5,506 bases of DNA, taken from Actinomycetota bacterium (GTDB lineage: Bacteria > Actinomycetota > CADDZG01 > WHSQ01). Under the pieces are notes generated by a model. It searched no databases, was not told where the DNA came from, and was given only the letters and a program-made list of their open reading frames with translations. Of the stretch, positions 1-5,293 are shown piece by piece. The first letter of the stretch is position 1; every line of letters starts with the position of its first letter. The translations under genes and the position numbers were made by a program. The stretch covers positions 1 through 5,506 of the forward strand of contig JAHWJK010000105.1 of assembly GCA_019348445.1 (NCBI GenBank), written 5' to 3'.

Positions 1-303
1 ATCGGGATCGCAGCAGGCATTGCTGTCGGTATCGGAGTCGGGACATGGGCCGCGCTTCGGCTGCGCAAACATCTAGCGGCGGGCGTGACGGGTCTCCTAT
101 CGGCGTTCTTCGGCACCGTTGCCGCCGTCTTGGTGCTGTGGGTGGTGGAGGTCAAGTTGGACGCGATAACAGGCCAGGACTCTGGGGAGTGGCTGGGCCG
201 GGGATCTGCGGCGGGAGCCGCGATGCTCGCGGCCGTTGGTGTCCGATTCTGTATCGCTCGTTTTCGCGGATCCGACTGGGACGAACCACCTCCTTCGAAC
301 TGA
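1..303 (+). CDS. 3' end of a small multi-pass membrane protein (partial, function unknown)
   Basis: The reading frame is open from the first base of the window to a TGA at 301-303, giving the last 100 residues of a protein whose start lies outside. Three hydrophobic stretches are visible. The first is a glycine-rich segment at the left edge (about residues 1-18, GxxxG-like spacing). The second is about residues 30-49, ending in LWVVEVKL. The third is about residues 68-88 (GSAAGAAMLAAVGV). The C-terminus is short and polar (DWDEPPPSN). I do not recognise a family. It could be a small integral membrane protein or the last helices of a larger one. The promoter and riboswitch of the methionine operon begin within 40 bases of its stop, so it is probably a separate transcription unit that ends here. 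No terminator is visible between this stop and the -10 box at 330. Confidence 0.6.
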   Translation: MGIAAGIAVGIGVGTWAALRLRKHLAAGVTGLLSAFFGTVAAVLVLWVVEVKLDAITGQDSGEWLGRGSAAGAAMLAAVGVRFCIARFRGSDWDEPPPSN

Positions 304-329
304 AGCAAATAGCCGGCCGGTGTTCCCCT

Positions 330-335
330 TATGAT
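330..335 (+). promoter_or_regulatory. Candidate -10 box (TATGAT) for the SAM-riboswitch operon
   Basis: TATGAT differs from the TATAAT consensus at one base and ends 5 bases before the first base of riboswitch helix P1 (341). That would put the transcription start at about 341-342, right at the aptamer, as is common for riboswitch leaders. No good -35 box is seen: at 17-base spacing the sequence is AAATAG (307-312). The call rests mainly on position. Confidence 0.5.
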
Positions 336-340
336 GGCGT

Positions 341-430
341 CACTCATCGAGAGCGGGGGAGGGACCGGCCCTGTGATCCCGCCGCAACCACCGGCTGTGG
401 CGGCAGGTGCGAACCCCGGACGGATGAGTG
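341..430 (+). promoter_or_regulatory. SAM-I (S-box) riboswitch aptamer
   Basis: This RNA should bind S-adenosylmethionine and switch off the downstream methionine genes. Helix P1 is 8 perfect pairs, 341-348 (CACTCATC) with 423-430 (GATGAGTG). The S-box core follows in order: CGAGAG (348-353), GGAGGGACCGGCCC through 371 with the GGG/CCC end of P2, the K-turn partner TGTGATCCC (372-380), GCAACC (384-389), and GGTGCGAA (406-413). P3 forms from 387-393 with 401-408 around a 7-base loop. A pseudoknot is possible between CCGG in the P2 loop (365-368) and CCGG at 416-419. The K-turn sequences argue for SAM-I rather than SAM-IV. The usual P4 hairpin appears to be missing: only a few bases separate 419 from the 3' strand of P1. 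Placement immediately upstream of two MetE-like genes supports the ligand. Confidence 0.93.
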
Positions 431-445
431 CCTCTCGCAGAGGTC

Positions 446-481
446 GCCTCTTTCCGGCCGGGAAGAGGCTGTTTTGTTTTT
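446..481 (+). terminator. Intrinsic terminator: expression platform of the SAM riboswitch
   Basis: A 10-pair stem joins 446-455 with 460-469 around the loop GGCC (one G-U pair at 453/462), followed by the T-rich tract TGTTTTGTTTTT (470-481). The sequence 431-443 (CCTCT, CGC, AGAGG) forms a small hairpin. A competing antiterminator can be drawn in which GAG at 426-428 (part of the P1 3' strand) pairs with CTC at 448-450 outside that hairpin. It would use both the P1 3' strand and the terminator 5' arm. SAM binding would stabilise P1, block this pairing and let the terminator form, giving an OFF switch. The antiterminator is inferred; the terminator is directly visible. Confidence 0.9.
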
Positions 482-514
482 CGCCTCCTCGAGAGACGAA
501 GGAAGGAGAAATAA

Positions 515-1489
515 GTGTCGATCCAGACAACGGTCGTCGGTTCGTATCCGAAGCCGCCCCCCGAGGGGCGCCCGTTCACCATCCGTAAGACGAAACACGC
601 GATAGAGCGGGGCGAAGCGACTCCGGAAGATCTCGAGCGCGCTTTCGACGAACACACGCGCGAGGTGATCGCCGAGCAGGAAGCAGCCGGGATCGACATC
701 ATCACCGACGGACACGCCCGGTGGGACGACATCTTGACGCCGTTCGCAAGGCATATGGCGGGTTTCCAGATCGGTGGCCTGTTGCGGTGGTTCGACAACA
801 ACGTCTACTACCGGCGACCGATCTGTACCGGAAAGATCGAGTGGCGGGGGCCCGCGACCGTCGATCAATTCAAGTTCGCGCAGTCGGTCGCGACGAAGCC
901 GGTCAAGGCCGTGCTCCCGGGGGCCGTGACATTCGCTCACATGTCTGTAGACGAGCACTACGCAGACCACGAAGAATTCGCTATGTCGATCGCGCGGGTT
1001 CTCGCGCAGGAAGCTTTCGAGTTGGAGGCTGCCGGCGCGACCTATATCCAGATCGACGAACCGGCGCTGCTCGAGCATCCCGAAGATCTTCGCCTGGCAC
1101 GCGAATGCACCTACATCATCACGAGCGAGTTGAAGTCCGCCGAGACGATCCTCGCGACCTATTTCGGTGACGCCAAACGTCTCGGACCGGAATTATTCGA
1201 CTTCTCGGTGGCGACGTTCGGATTCGATCTGATCTCCGGTCCGGAGAACGCAGTCCTGGTCAAAGAGCTGCCGTCGGAGAAGAAGCTCCAGGCCGGGATC
1301 GTCGATGCGCGGAACACGCGACTAGAGACCGAAGAAGACCTCGAGCGGTCGATTATCGAGCTTGGTGAGATAGCGGGGGCCGAATCTCTATCCGTCAGCC
1401 CGTCGGCAGGTTTGGAGTTCTTACCGAGAGAGAAAGCCCGCGCGAAACTCGAACGTCTTGCGAATGCAGCGAAGAAGGTGGGTGCCTGA
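515..1489 (+). CDS. MetE-family single-barrel protein resembling the N-terminal (zinc-free) half of methionine synthase
   Basis: A 324-residue protein of the cobalamin-independent methionine synthase superfamily, starting at GTG 515 with GGAG at 505-508, 6 bases upstream. Visible family motifs are VVGSYPKP (7-14), ADHEEFAMSIARVLAQE (150-166), and YIQIDEPAL (177-185). From residue 212 onward it follows the N-terminal barrel of full-length MetE rather than the catalytic barrel: ILATYFGD (212-219), FGFDLISGPEN (235-245), GIVDARNTR (261-269) and SVSPSAGLEFLP (293-304). The zinc ligands of the catalytic barrel are absent: the HxC pair is A214/Y216, the glutamate position reads L239, and the late cysteine reads A298. 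It is therefore unlikely to activate homocysteine alone. The stop overlaps the start of the next gene by one base, so a stoichiometric partnership with that protein is likely. Possible roles are methyl-donor (folate) binding or a structural subunit; this is inference. A related zinc-free methyltransferase of other function cannot be excluded. Confidence 0.85.
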   Translation: MSIQTTVVGSYPKPPPEGRPFTIRKTKHAIERGEATPEDLERAFDEHTREVIAEQEAAGIDIITDGHARWDDILTPFARHMAGFQIGGLLRWFDNNVYYRRPICTGKIEWRGPATVDQFKFAQSVATKPVKAVLPGAVTFAHMSVDEHYADHEEFAMSIARVLAQEAFELEAAGATYIQIDEPALLEHPEDLRLARECTYIITSELKSAETILATYFGDAKRLGPELFDFSVATFGFDLISGPENAVLVKELPSEKKLQAGIVDARNTRLETEEDLERSIIELGEIAGAESLSVSPSAGLEFLPREKARAKLERLANAAKKVGA

Positions 1490-2472
1490 TGACAACGCCA
1501 GAGCTTCCCGGCAAGGGATTGTGGACCACGTCTGTCGGCAGCATGCCGAAACCGGATTACATCCTCAAGGCGCGGAGCCAATACGCCCGCAAAGAGATCG
1601 ACCGCTCGGAGCTGAAGGAGCTCGAGCAGAAGGCGACGCGGGAGTGGATCGAATTTCAGGAATCGATAGGCACAGACGTGGTCGTCGACGGCGAGATGTA
1701 CCGGGGCGACATGGTTGCCTTCTTCGCCGAAGAGATGCCCGGCCTCGAGATCGGTGGTCTCGTCCGGTCCTACGGCAACCGCTTCTACCGGAAGCCGATC
1801 GCGACGGGTCCGGTGGGACGAGACAAACCCATGACGGTGGAGTGGTGGGAATACGCGCAGTCACTGACCGAAAAGCCGGTCAAGGGCATGCTCACGGGCC
1901 CGTACACGATCTGCGATTGGTCGTTCAACGAGCACTACGACAGTCGCCGTGACTTCGTCCTCGATCTCGCGAAGGCCATCCGCGACGAGGCGCTCGATCT
2001 CGAACGTGCGGGTGCGAAGTACATACAGATAGACGAGCCGGCTGCTTCGACGCGTATGGACGAGCTCGACCTCGTGATCGAAGCGATGCAGATCGTGACC
2101 GAACCACTAGAGGCCCACACGATCACGCACATCTGCTACGGCGACTTCCACCGCGCCTATCCGAAGATGTTGGAGATCCCGGTCGATCAGATCGATCTGG
2201 AGTTCGCGAACTCAGAGTACGGATTGCTCGAGGAGTTTTCCGACCATCCGTTCACGAAGTACATCGGTCTCGGGATCTCCGACGTGCACACGCACGAGAT
2301 CGAGCCGGTTGACGAGATGGTTCAAGGGATCAGGCAGACCATGAAGCACATCCCACCGGAGCGCATCTTCGTCGATCCCGATTGCGGCTTGAAGACGCGA
2401 ACCACCGAAGAAGCTAAAGAGAAGCTGTCGAACATCAAGAAAGCGGTAGACGTAGTCAAAGCAGAGCTTTAA
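1489..2472 (+). CDS. metE: MetE C-terminal-type (core) methionine synthase, catalytic barrel
   Basis: A 327-residue protein matching the catalytic domain of cobalamin-independent methionine synthase, which transfers a methyl group to the zinc-bound thiol of homocysteine in the cytoplasm. All four zinc-ligand positions are present by comparison with E. coli MetE: H214 and C216 in THICYGDF, E238 in DLEFANSE, and C299 in VDPDCGLKTR. The substrate-binding IDEP motif is at 181-184, and SDVHTHEIEP (264-273) matches the DIHSP-type motif of MetE. Full-length MetE is about 750 residues with two barrels; this is one barrel only, the size of 'core' methionine synthases, which lack the N-terminal barrel. 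The ATG at 1489 overlaps the previous TGA (TGATG), with AAGGTGG at 1474-1480 as ribosome binding site, so translation is probably coupled. The preceding gene resembles the missing N-terminal half, suggesting a split two-subunit enzyme. The methyl donor (methyl-folate or a corrinoid protein) cannot be read from sequence. Confidence 0.9.
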   Translation: MTTPELPGKGLWTTSVGSMPKPDYILKARSQYARKEIDRSELKELEQKATREWIEFQESIGTDVVVDGEMYRGDMVAFFAEEMPGLEIGGLVRSYGNRFYRKPIATGPVGRDKPMTVEWWEYAQSLTEKPVKGMLTGPYTICDWSFNEHYDSRRDFVLDLAKAIRDEALDLERAGAKYIQIDEPAASTRMDELDLVIEAMQIVTEPLEAHTITHICYGDFHRAYPKMLEIPVDQIDLEFANSEYGLLEEFSDHPFTKYIGLGISDVHTHEIEPVDEMVQGIRQTMKHIPPERIFVDPDCGLKTRTTEEAKEKLSNIKKAVDVVKAEL

Positions 2473-2475
2473 CCA

Positions 2476-2557
2476 GCGGGGGAGCCCGGTAACGGGCTGA
2501 GAGGCGGGAGACCGCGACCCCTAACCACCTGATCAGGTTCGGACCTGCGAAGGGAGC
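2476..2557 (+). promoter_or_regulatory. TPP riboswitch (THI box) controlling cytX
   Basis: The conserved THI-box elements occur in order. P2 pairs GGGG (2479-2482) with CCCC (2518-2521). P3 is GCCCG (2484-2488) with CGGGC (2493-2497) around GTAA. CTGAGA (2497-2502) is the pyrimidine-binding motif. An extra hairpin P3a pairs GCGG (2504-2507) with CCGC (2512-2515). ACCTGATC (2527-2534) starts the pyrophosphate arm. P5 pairs AGGT (2535-2538) with ACCT (2543-2546) around TCGG. GCGAAGGGA (2547-2555) closes the aptamer. P1 is weak, at best GC or GCG at 2476-2478 with bases around 2556-2559. The aptamer starts 3 bases after the metE stop. No terminator hairpin with a T-tract follows. The only purine-rich ribosome binding site for the ATG at 2565 is AGGGAG (2551-2556), inside the conserved 3' end, so TPP should act by hiding it from the ribosome. 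Confidence 0.93.
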
Positions 2558-2564
2558 GCCCACC

Positions 2565-3986
2565 ATGAGCATCACCGCAACGCGGCCTGTCGCCGCGGAC
2601 CCAGGTATCCGTCCCGTCGCACCGCAGGAACGCGTTCTCGGCGCGTGGGACGTCGCCGTCTTATGGAGCGATCTGGGGATCGGATTGTTGGTCCTCGTCA
2701 CGGGAGCGCTGCTAGTGCCCGCGCTCGGACTGGCACAGGCGCTGGTGGCCATCGTTCTCGGGTCGGTGATCGGTGTCGGCCTGCTTGCCCTCGGAGCATC
2801 GGCGGGTGGACGTCATGCGCTCCCGATGATGGTTCTGCTACGGCCCGTGCTCGGGATCCGCGGGTCGTGGGTGCCTAGTGCCCTCAACGCACTGCAGTTG
2901 GTCGGGTGGGTCGCAGTCGAACTGTGGGCGATGTCGTACGTCGCCGACCTCGTCGTCAGCCGAGTGTTCGGCTTTCAGGGTCGAGGTGTCTGGTTGGCCG
3001 TGATGGCGGTGGTCTGTACGGGGCTCGCGCTCTGGGGGCCGGTCGGAGTAACCAAGGTGTGGCTAGAGAAGTTCGGCTTCTGGGTCATCTCGGGGATCTG
3101 CCTCGTGGTCACGGTCTTGGTCGTCGCATCCGGCATCTCGTTCACGACTGGAACCGGTGGGTTCCCGAGCTTCGGACAGGCTCTGGATCTCGTCATCGCG
3201 ATGCCGATCTCGTGGTTGCCGCTCGTCGCCGATTACACGCGCTTCGCCCGCGGCGGCAGGTCTGCGTTCGTCGGGACGTTTTGGGGTTATCTCGTCGCGA
3301 ACGTATGGCTGTACACGCTGGGCGCGCTTCTCGTTCTGAACGCAGGTGCCACTCCGGATCCCGGCGGTATCGCGGTCGGGATCCTCGCGGTTGCCGGTGG
3401 ATCGGTAGCGGGGTTGGTGTTCTTGGTTGGGCTTTTGGTGGGGGAGACAGACGAGGCTTTCGCGAATCTCTACTCGACAGCCGTGAGCATCCAGAACATC
3501 CTCCCGCGGGTATCGCATCGCGTGTTGATCGTGGGCGTCGCCGGTGTCGGGGCCGGTCTGGCTGCTTTCTTCACGATGGTTGCATACGAATCCTTCCTGT
3601 TCTTCATTGGGTCGGTCTTCGTTCCGCTCTTCGGCATCCTGGCCGCCGACCACTTCGTCGTGAGGCGCGGCGACGTCGAGATCGACGGTCTTTACGACCG
3701 GGGAGGTAGGTACTGGTTCAAGGGCGGATTCCGCGTCGCTGCGGTCGTGCCGTGGGTGATCGGATTCTTCGTCTTCCACTGGGTGAACCCGAGCCCACTA
3801 TCGTGGTGGATGGACGCGATGAACGCGATGTTCGGCGAACCCGTATCTGCGAAGGTGTCGTGGCTCCCCGGGTCGATCCCGTCGTTCGCCGTCTCTTTCG
3901 TCGTGGCGCTCGTCCTCTTTCGAAGAACTAATATCGCCGCGAGTTCTGTCCGAGCCCCCGATAGAGATCGTGAGGCCACTCCTTGA
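2565..3986 (+). CDS. cytX: NCS1-family transporter, CytX type (putative hydroxymethylpyrimidine importer)
   Basis: A 473-residue inner-membrane protein with about 12 hydrophobic helices, the size and plan of nucleobase:cation symporters (NCS1, CodB/CytX). The first helix begins at WSDLGIGLLVLVTGALLVPAL (34-54). Family-like stretches are LQLVGWVAVELWA (110-122), SWLPLVADYTRFAR (216-229, the PLVADYxR region) and DEAFANLYSTAVSIQNILP (296-314). The cytoplasmic tail (about 453-473) is Arg/Asp-rich. CytX-type proteins controlled by a TPP riboswitch are thought to import hydroxymethylpyrimidine (HMP), the pyrimidine half of thiamine. The adjoining TPP riboswitch is the main basis for choosing that substrate over cytosine or another purine/pyrimidine. 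The ATG at 2565 is 8 bases after AGGGAG inside the riboswitch. The stop overlaps the TTG start of the next gene, so at least the zinc-ribbon gene is co-translated. No thiamine biosynthesis gene is in the window. Confidence 0.88.
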   Translation: MSITATRPVAADPGIRPVAPQERVLGAWDVAVLWSDLGIGLLVLVTGALLVPALGLAQALVAIVLGSVIGVGLLALGASAGGRHALPMMVLLRPVLGIRGSWVPSALNALQLVGWVAVELWAMSYVADLVVSRVFGFQGRGVWLAVMAVVCTGLALWGPVGVTKVWLEKFGFWVISGICLVVTVLVVASGISFTTGTGGFPSFGQALDLVIAMPISWLPLVADYTRFARGGRSAFVGTFWGYLVANVWLYTLGALLVLNAGATPDPGGIAVGILAVAGGSVAGLVFLVGLLVGETDEAFANLYSTAVSIQNILPRVSHRVLIVGVAGVGAGLAAFFTMVAYESFLFFIGSVFVPLFGILAADHFVVRRGDVEIDGLYDRGGRYWFKGGFRVAAVVPWVIGFFVFHWVNPSPLSWWMDAMNAMFGEPVSAKVSWLPGSIPSFAVSFVVALVLFRRTNIAASSVRAPDRDREATP

Positions 3987-4276
3987 AGATCGAAGCGCAA
4001 TGCGATACCTGCCGCAGGACCTTCCTTCTGTCGCAGATCGGTCCCGACTCGGATGCGCCGGGGAGGTGCCCCTTCTGCGGAGCCCGATTCGCGCGGCACT
4101 ACTCCACAGTTCTGGTCGATGCCGTCGCTCAAGCCGAAGGGTCCGCGGCTGCGTTCGTGGCGACACTCGGTCGCCTACAGGCGATGGAGACCGGTTTCGA
4201 TCTAGACATCGAAGGTCTCTTGAGGACGATCGGCGAGCAGGTTCGGGCGCAAGACACCCACGCCTCGACGGCGTAG
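3983..4276 (+). CDS. Small zinc-ribbon protein of unknown function
   Basis: A 97-residue protein starting at TTG 3983, whose last two bases overlap the cytX TGA (TTGA). GAGG at 3972-3975 lies 7 bases upstream, inside cytX, and supports this start. The N-terminal third holds a four-cysteine zinc ribbon: C7 and C10 (CDTC), then C29 and C32 (CPFCG), 18 residues apart. Residues 40-97 have no cysteines and look helical, with alanine-rich and acidic stretches (VLVDAVAQAEGSAAAF, then LDIEGLLRTIGEQVRAQ). No catalytic motif is seen, so a binding or adaptor role is the simplest reading. The only neighbours that could be partners are CytX and the receiver-domain protein 6 bases downstream. I do not recognise a named family. 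Confidence 0.8.
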   Translation: MKIEAQCDTCRRTFLLSQIGPDSDAPGRCPFCGARFARHYSTVLVDAVAQAEGSAAAFVATLGRLQAMETGFDLDIEGLLRTIGEQVRAQDTHASTA

Positions 4277-4282
4277 CCCGTA

Positions 4283-4651
4283 GTGGCCGAAGCCGAAAAG
4301 TTGCAGGTCCTCGTCGTCTCGCGCGATGAGGCGGTCCTCGACGACGCGCGCTTCGGTTTCCCGTCCCACGTCGAGATAACGACTGCAACCGACGCTACAG
4401 ACGCGGCTCGCCAGTTGGAGAACCTCCGACCGTCGGTCGTCATCGTCGATCAGAGGACGGGAAACGCAGGCGGGTTCGCTCTCGCGACCGACATGTCGCA
4501 GATAAACGCCCTCCGAGAGATACCGATCCTCGTGCTCCTCGAGCGCGACCAAGACGCGTGGCTGGCGCGTGAGGTAGGTGCCACCATGCATCGAACGAAG
4601 CCGATCGCGGCCGAAGCGCTCGCGGCCGACGCTCTTTCACTCGTCTCTTAA
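4283..4651 (+). CDS. Stand-alone response-regulator receiver-like (REC) protein, partly degenerate
   Basis: A 122-residue protein that is all receiver domain, with no DNA-binding output domain. It opens with the hydrophobic strand LQVLVVSRDE (7-16), whose D15/E16 fit the acidic metal-binding pair. The phospho-acceptor candidate is D56 in PSVVIVDQRTG (50-60). ILVLLER (82-88) fits strand 4, but the expected Ser/Thr after it is leucine. K106-P107 (RTKPI) fits the conserved lysine and its cis-proline. Asp and Lys remain while the switch Ser/Thr is lost, so phosphorylation is possible but the classical output switch is doubtful. The start is GTG 4283, 6 bases after the zinc-ribbon stop. No clear ribosome binding site precedes it, suggesting translational coupling. 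Such proteins often act by binding partners; the zinc-ribbon protein is the obvious candidate, by position only. No histidine kinase is in the window. Confidence 0.78.
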   Translation: MAEAEKLQVLVVSRDEAVLDDARFGFPSHVEITTATDATDAARQLENLRPSVVIVDQRTGNAGGFALATDMSQINALREIPILVLLERDQDAWLAREVGATMHRTKPIAAEALAADALSLVS

Positions 4652-4689
4652 AAAACGCCTTCCCGCGAAAAAAACCTCCGTCGGCCCCC

Positions 4690-4719
4690 TTGCGGCCACG
4701 CGAATAACATATTTAGAAT
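4690..4719 (+). promoter_or_regulatory. Candidate whiB promoter (-35 TTGCGG, -10 TAGAAT)
   Basis: TAGAAT (4714-4719) matches TATAAT at five of six bases and sits in the most AT-rich stretch of the window (about 4701-4735). TTGCGG (4690-4695) shares the TTG of the -35 consensus, with an 18-base spacer. Transcription would start near 4726, giving an untranslated leader of about 68 bases before the whiB ATG. The promoter also marks the break between the REC gene, which ends at 4651 without a clear terminator, and whiB. Confidence 0.45.
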
Positions 4720-4727
4720 TACAAAAG

Positions 4728-4743
4728 TGTGATTTGGAGCACG
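4728..4743 (+). promoter_or_regulatory. Possible CRP-type operator in the whiB leader
   Basis: TGTGATTTGGAGCACG has a perfect TGTGA half-site, a 6-base spacer and GCACG as right half; the CRP consensus right half is TCACA, so three of five bases match. Mycobacterial CRP is known to bind similar imperfect sites at the whiB1 promoter. Here the site would overlap or lie just after the predicted transcription start, which would favour repression. A single imperfect match can arise by chance. Confidence 0.25.
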
Positions 4744-4765
4744 TTCGGTGCCGAGAGCGAGCTCC
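4736..4765 (+). repeat. Imperfect hairpin in the whiB 5' leader
   Basis: GGAGC (4736-4740) can pair with GCTCC (4761-4765), enclosing the short inverted repeat TCGG-TG-CCGA. No T-tract follows, so it is not an intrinsic terminator. It could be a leader RNA structure or chance complementarity in GC-rich DNA. Confidence 0.25.
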
Positions 4766-4793
4766 AGGTCGTGGGGAAACGAAAGGACCGGGG

Positions 4794-5066
4794 ATGCAGC
4801 GGATCACGACGAAGCTTCTTCAGCCCGTGGAATGGCAGACGAACGCCCGGTGCGCGGAGGTCGATCCCGAGATCTTTTTCCCCGAGCGCGGCGGCTCGTC
4901 AAAGGCCGCGCGCGCGGTGTGCGGACAGTGCGAAGTCCGTATGCAATGTCTCGAGTACGCGTTGAACAACAAGGAACAGTTCGGTATCTGGGGTGGAACT
5001 TCCGAACGCGAACGACGCAGGCTGCGCAAGGAACGCACGCTTCGTCGACTGCGCGCGGTGTCGTGA
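4794..5066 (+). CDS. whiB: WhiB-family iron-sulfur transcription regulator (WhiB/WhmD-like)
   Basis: A complete 90-residue WhiB-like protein. Four cysteines at 20, 43, 46 and 52 (C-x22-CxxC-x5-C) are the family's [4Fe-4S] cluster ligands. The beta-turn GIWGG (64-68) follows, then a basic C-terminal tail (SERERRRLRKERTLRRLR, 70-87) of the kind used for DNA contact. The stretch DPEIFFPERGG before the second cysteine, and the EQFGIWGGTSERERRRL block, resemble the WhiB/WhiB2 (WhmD) group that works with WhiA in cell division and sporulation, more than WhiB1. That sub-assignment is from memory of the sequences. The start is ATG 4794, with AAAGGA at 4782-4787 at good spacing. The frame stays open upstream to about 4578, but that stretch lacks a ribosome binding site, overlaps the REC gene and contains the promoter, so the short form is preferred. 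The cluster may sense redox state or nitric oxide. Confidence 0.94.
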   Translation: MQRITTKLLQPVEWQTNARCAEVDPEIFFPERGGSSKAARAVCGQCEVRMQCLEYALNNKEQFGIWGGTSERERRRLRKERTLRRLRAVS

Positions 5067-5069
5067 TCG

Positions 5070-5237
5070 ACGCGTCACACACACGTCGAAACGGCGCGCG
5101 CGACACACAAAACTCGTTTGTATTTGCGTGTGATTGCATGCGCGTGACGCTTGTTAGTTGCAAAAACAACGAGATTGACTTGCAACACGCGTCCAAATGT
5201 TGCCTAATTGCACGTTGAATGCGCGTTTGTGACGCGT
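5070..5237. repeat. Widely spaced 10-base inverted repeat
   Basis: ACGCGTCACA (5070-5079) is the exact reverse complement of TGTGACGCGT (5228-5237). The shorter core GTGACGC also appears at 5144-5150. The copies lie in non-coding DNA on both strands, as expected of repeated regulator-binding sites, though the core is GC-rich and chance is possible. Confidence 0.4.
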
Positions 5238-5293
5238 GTTCGTGGTAATTCTTGAAGTTGCGCGCGTTGTACAGCGTTGCTTCGAGAGGGGAA

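Noticed and set aside
341..430. SAM-IV riboswitch, the class common in actinomycetes
   Set aside because: The GGAGGG...TGTGATCCC K-turn arms and the CGAGAG junction are SAM-I features, and there is an intrinsic terminator directly downstream.
45..605. Open frame of 186 codons on the + strand spanning the membrane-protein end, the SAM riboswitch and the start of the first MetE-like gene
   Set aside because: Its protein is Arg/Gly/Ser-rich with no family motif, and it crosses a clear riboswitch, terminator and two better-supported genes in other frames.
344..1078. Long open frame on the - strand (244 codons)
   Set aside because: It is antisense to the first MetE-like gene and the SAM riboswitch, is Arg-rich with no recognisable domain, and is typical of the open antisense frames seen in GC-rich genes.
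2906..3709. Open + strand frame of 267 codons inside cytX
   Set aside because: The protein is extremely Arg-rich and featureless, while the cytX frame gives a coherent 12-helix NCS1 transporter.
3063..3779. Open - strand frame of 238 codons opposite cytX
   Set aside because: It is highly charged with no motif and lies entirely within cytX; it reflects codon bias on the other strand.
4652..4700. Intrinsic terminator after the REC gene
   Set aside because: There are A-runs and a short GGCC/GGCC pairing (4683-4686 with 4694-4697), but no strong stem followed by a T-tract on the + strand.
4578..4793. Upstream extension of the whiB frame, giving a 162-residue protein
   Set aside because: The extension overlaps the REC gene, carries the likely promoter, has no ribosome binding site and is unlike any WhiB N-terminus. 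ATG 4794 has a good ribosome binding site and gives a normal WhiB length.
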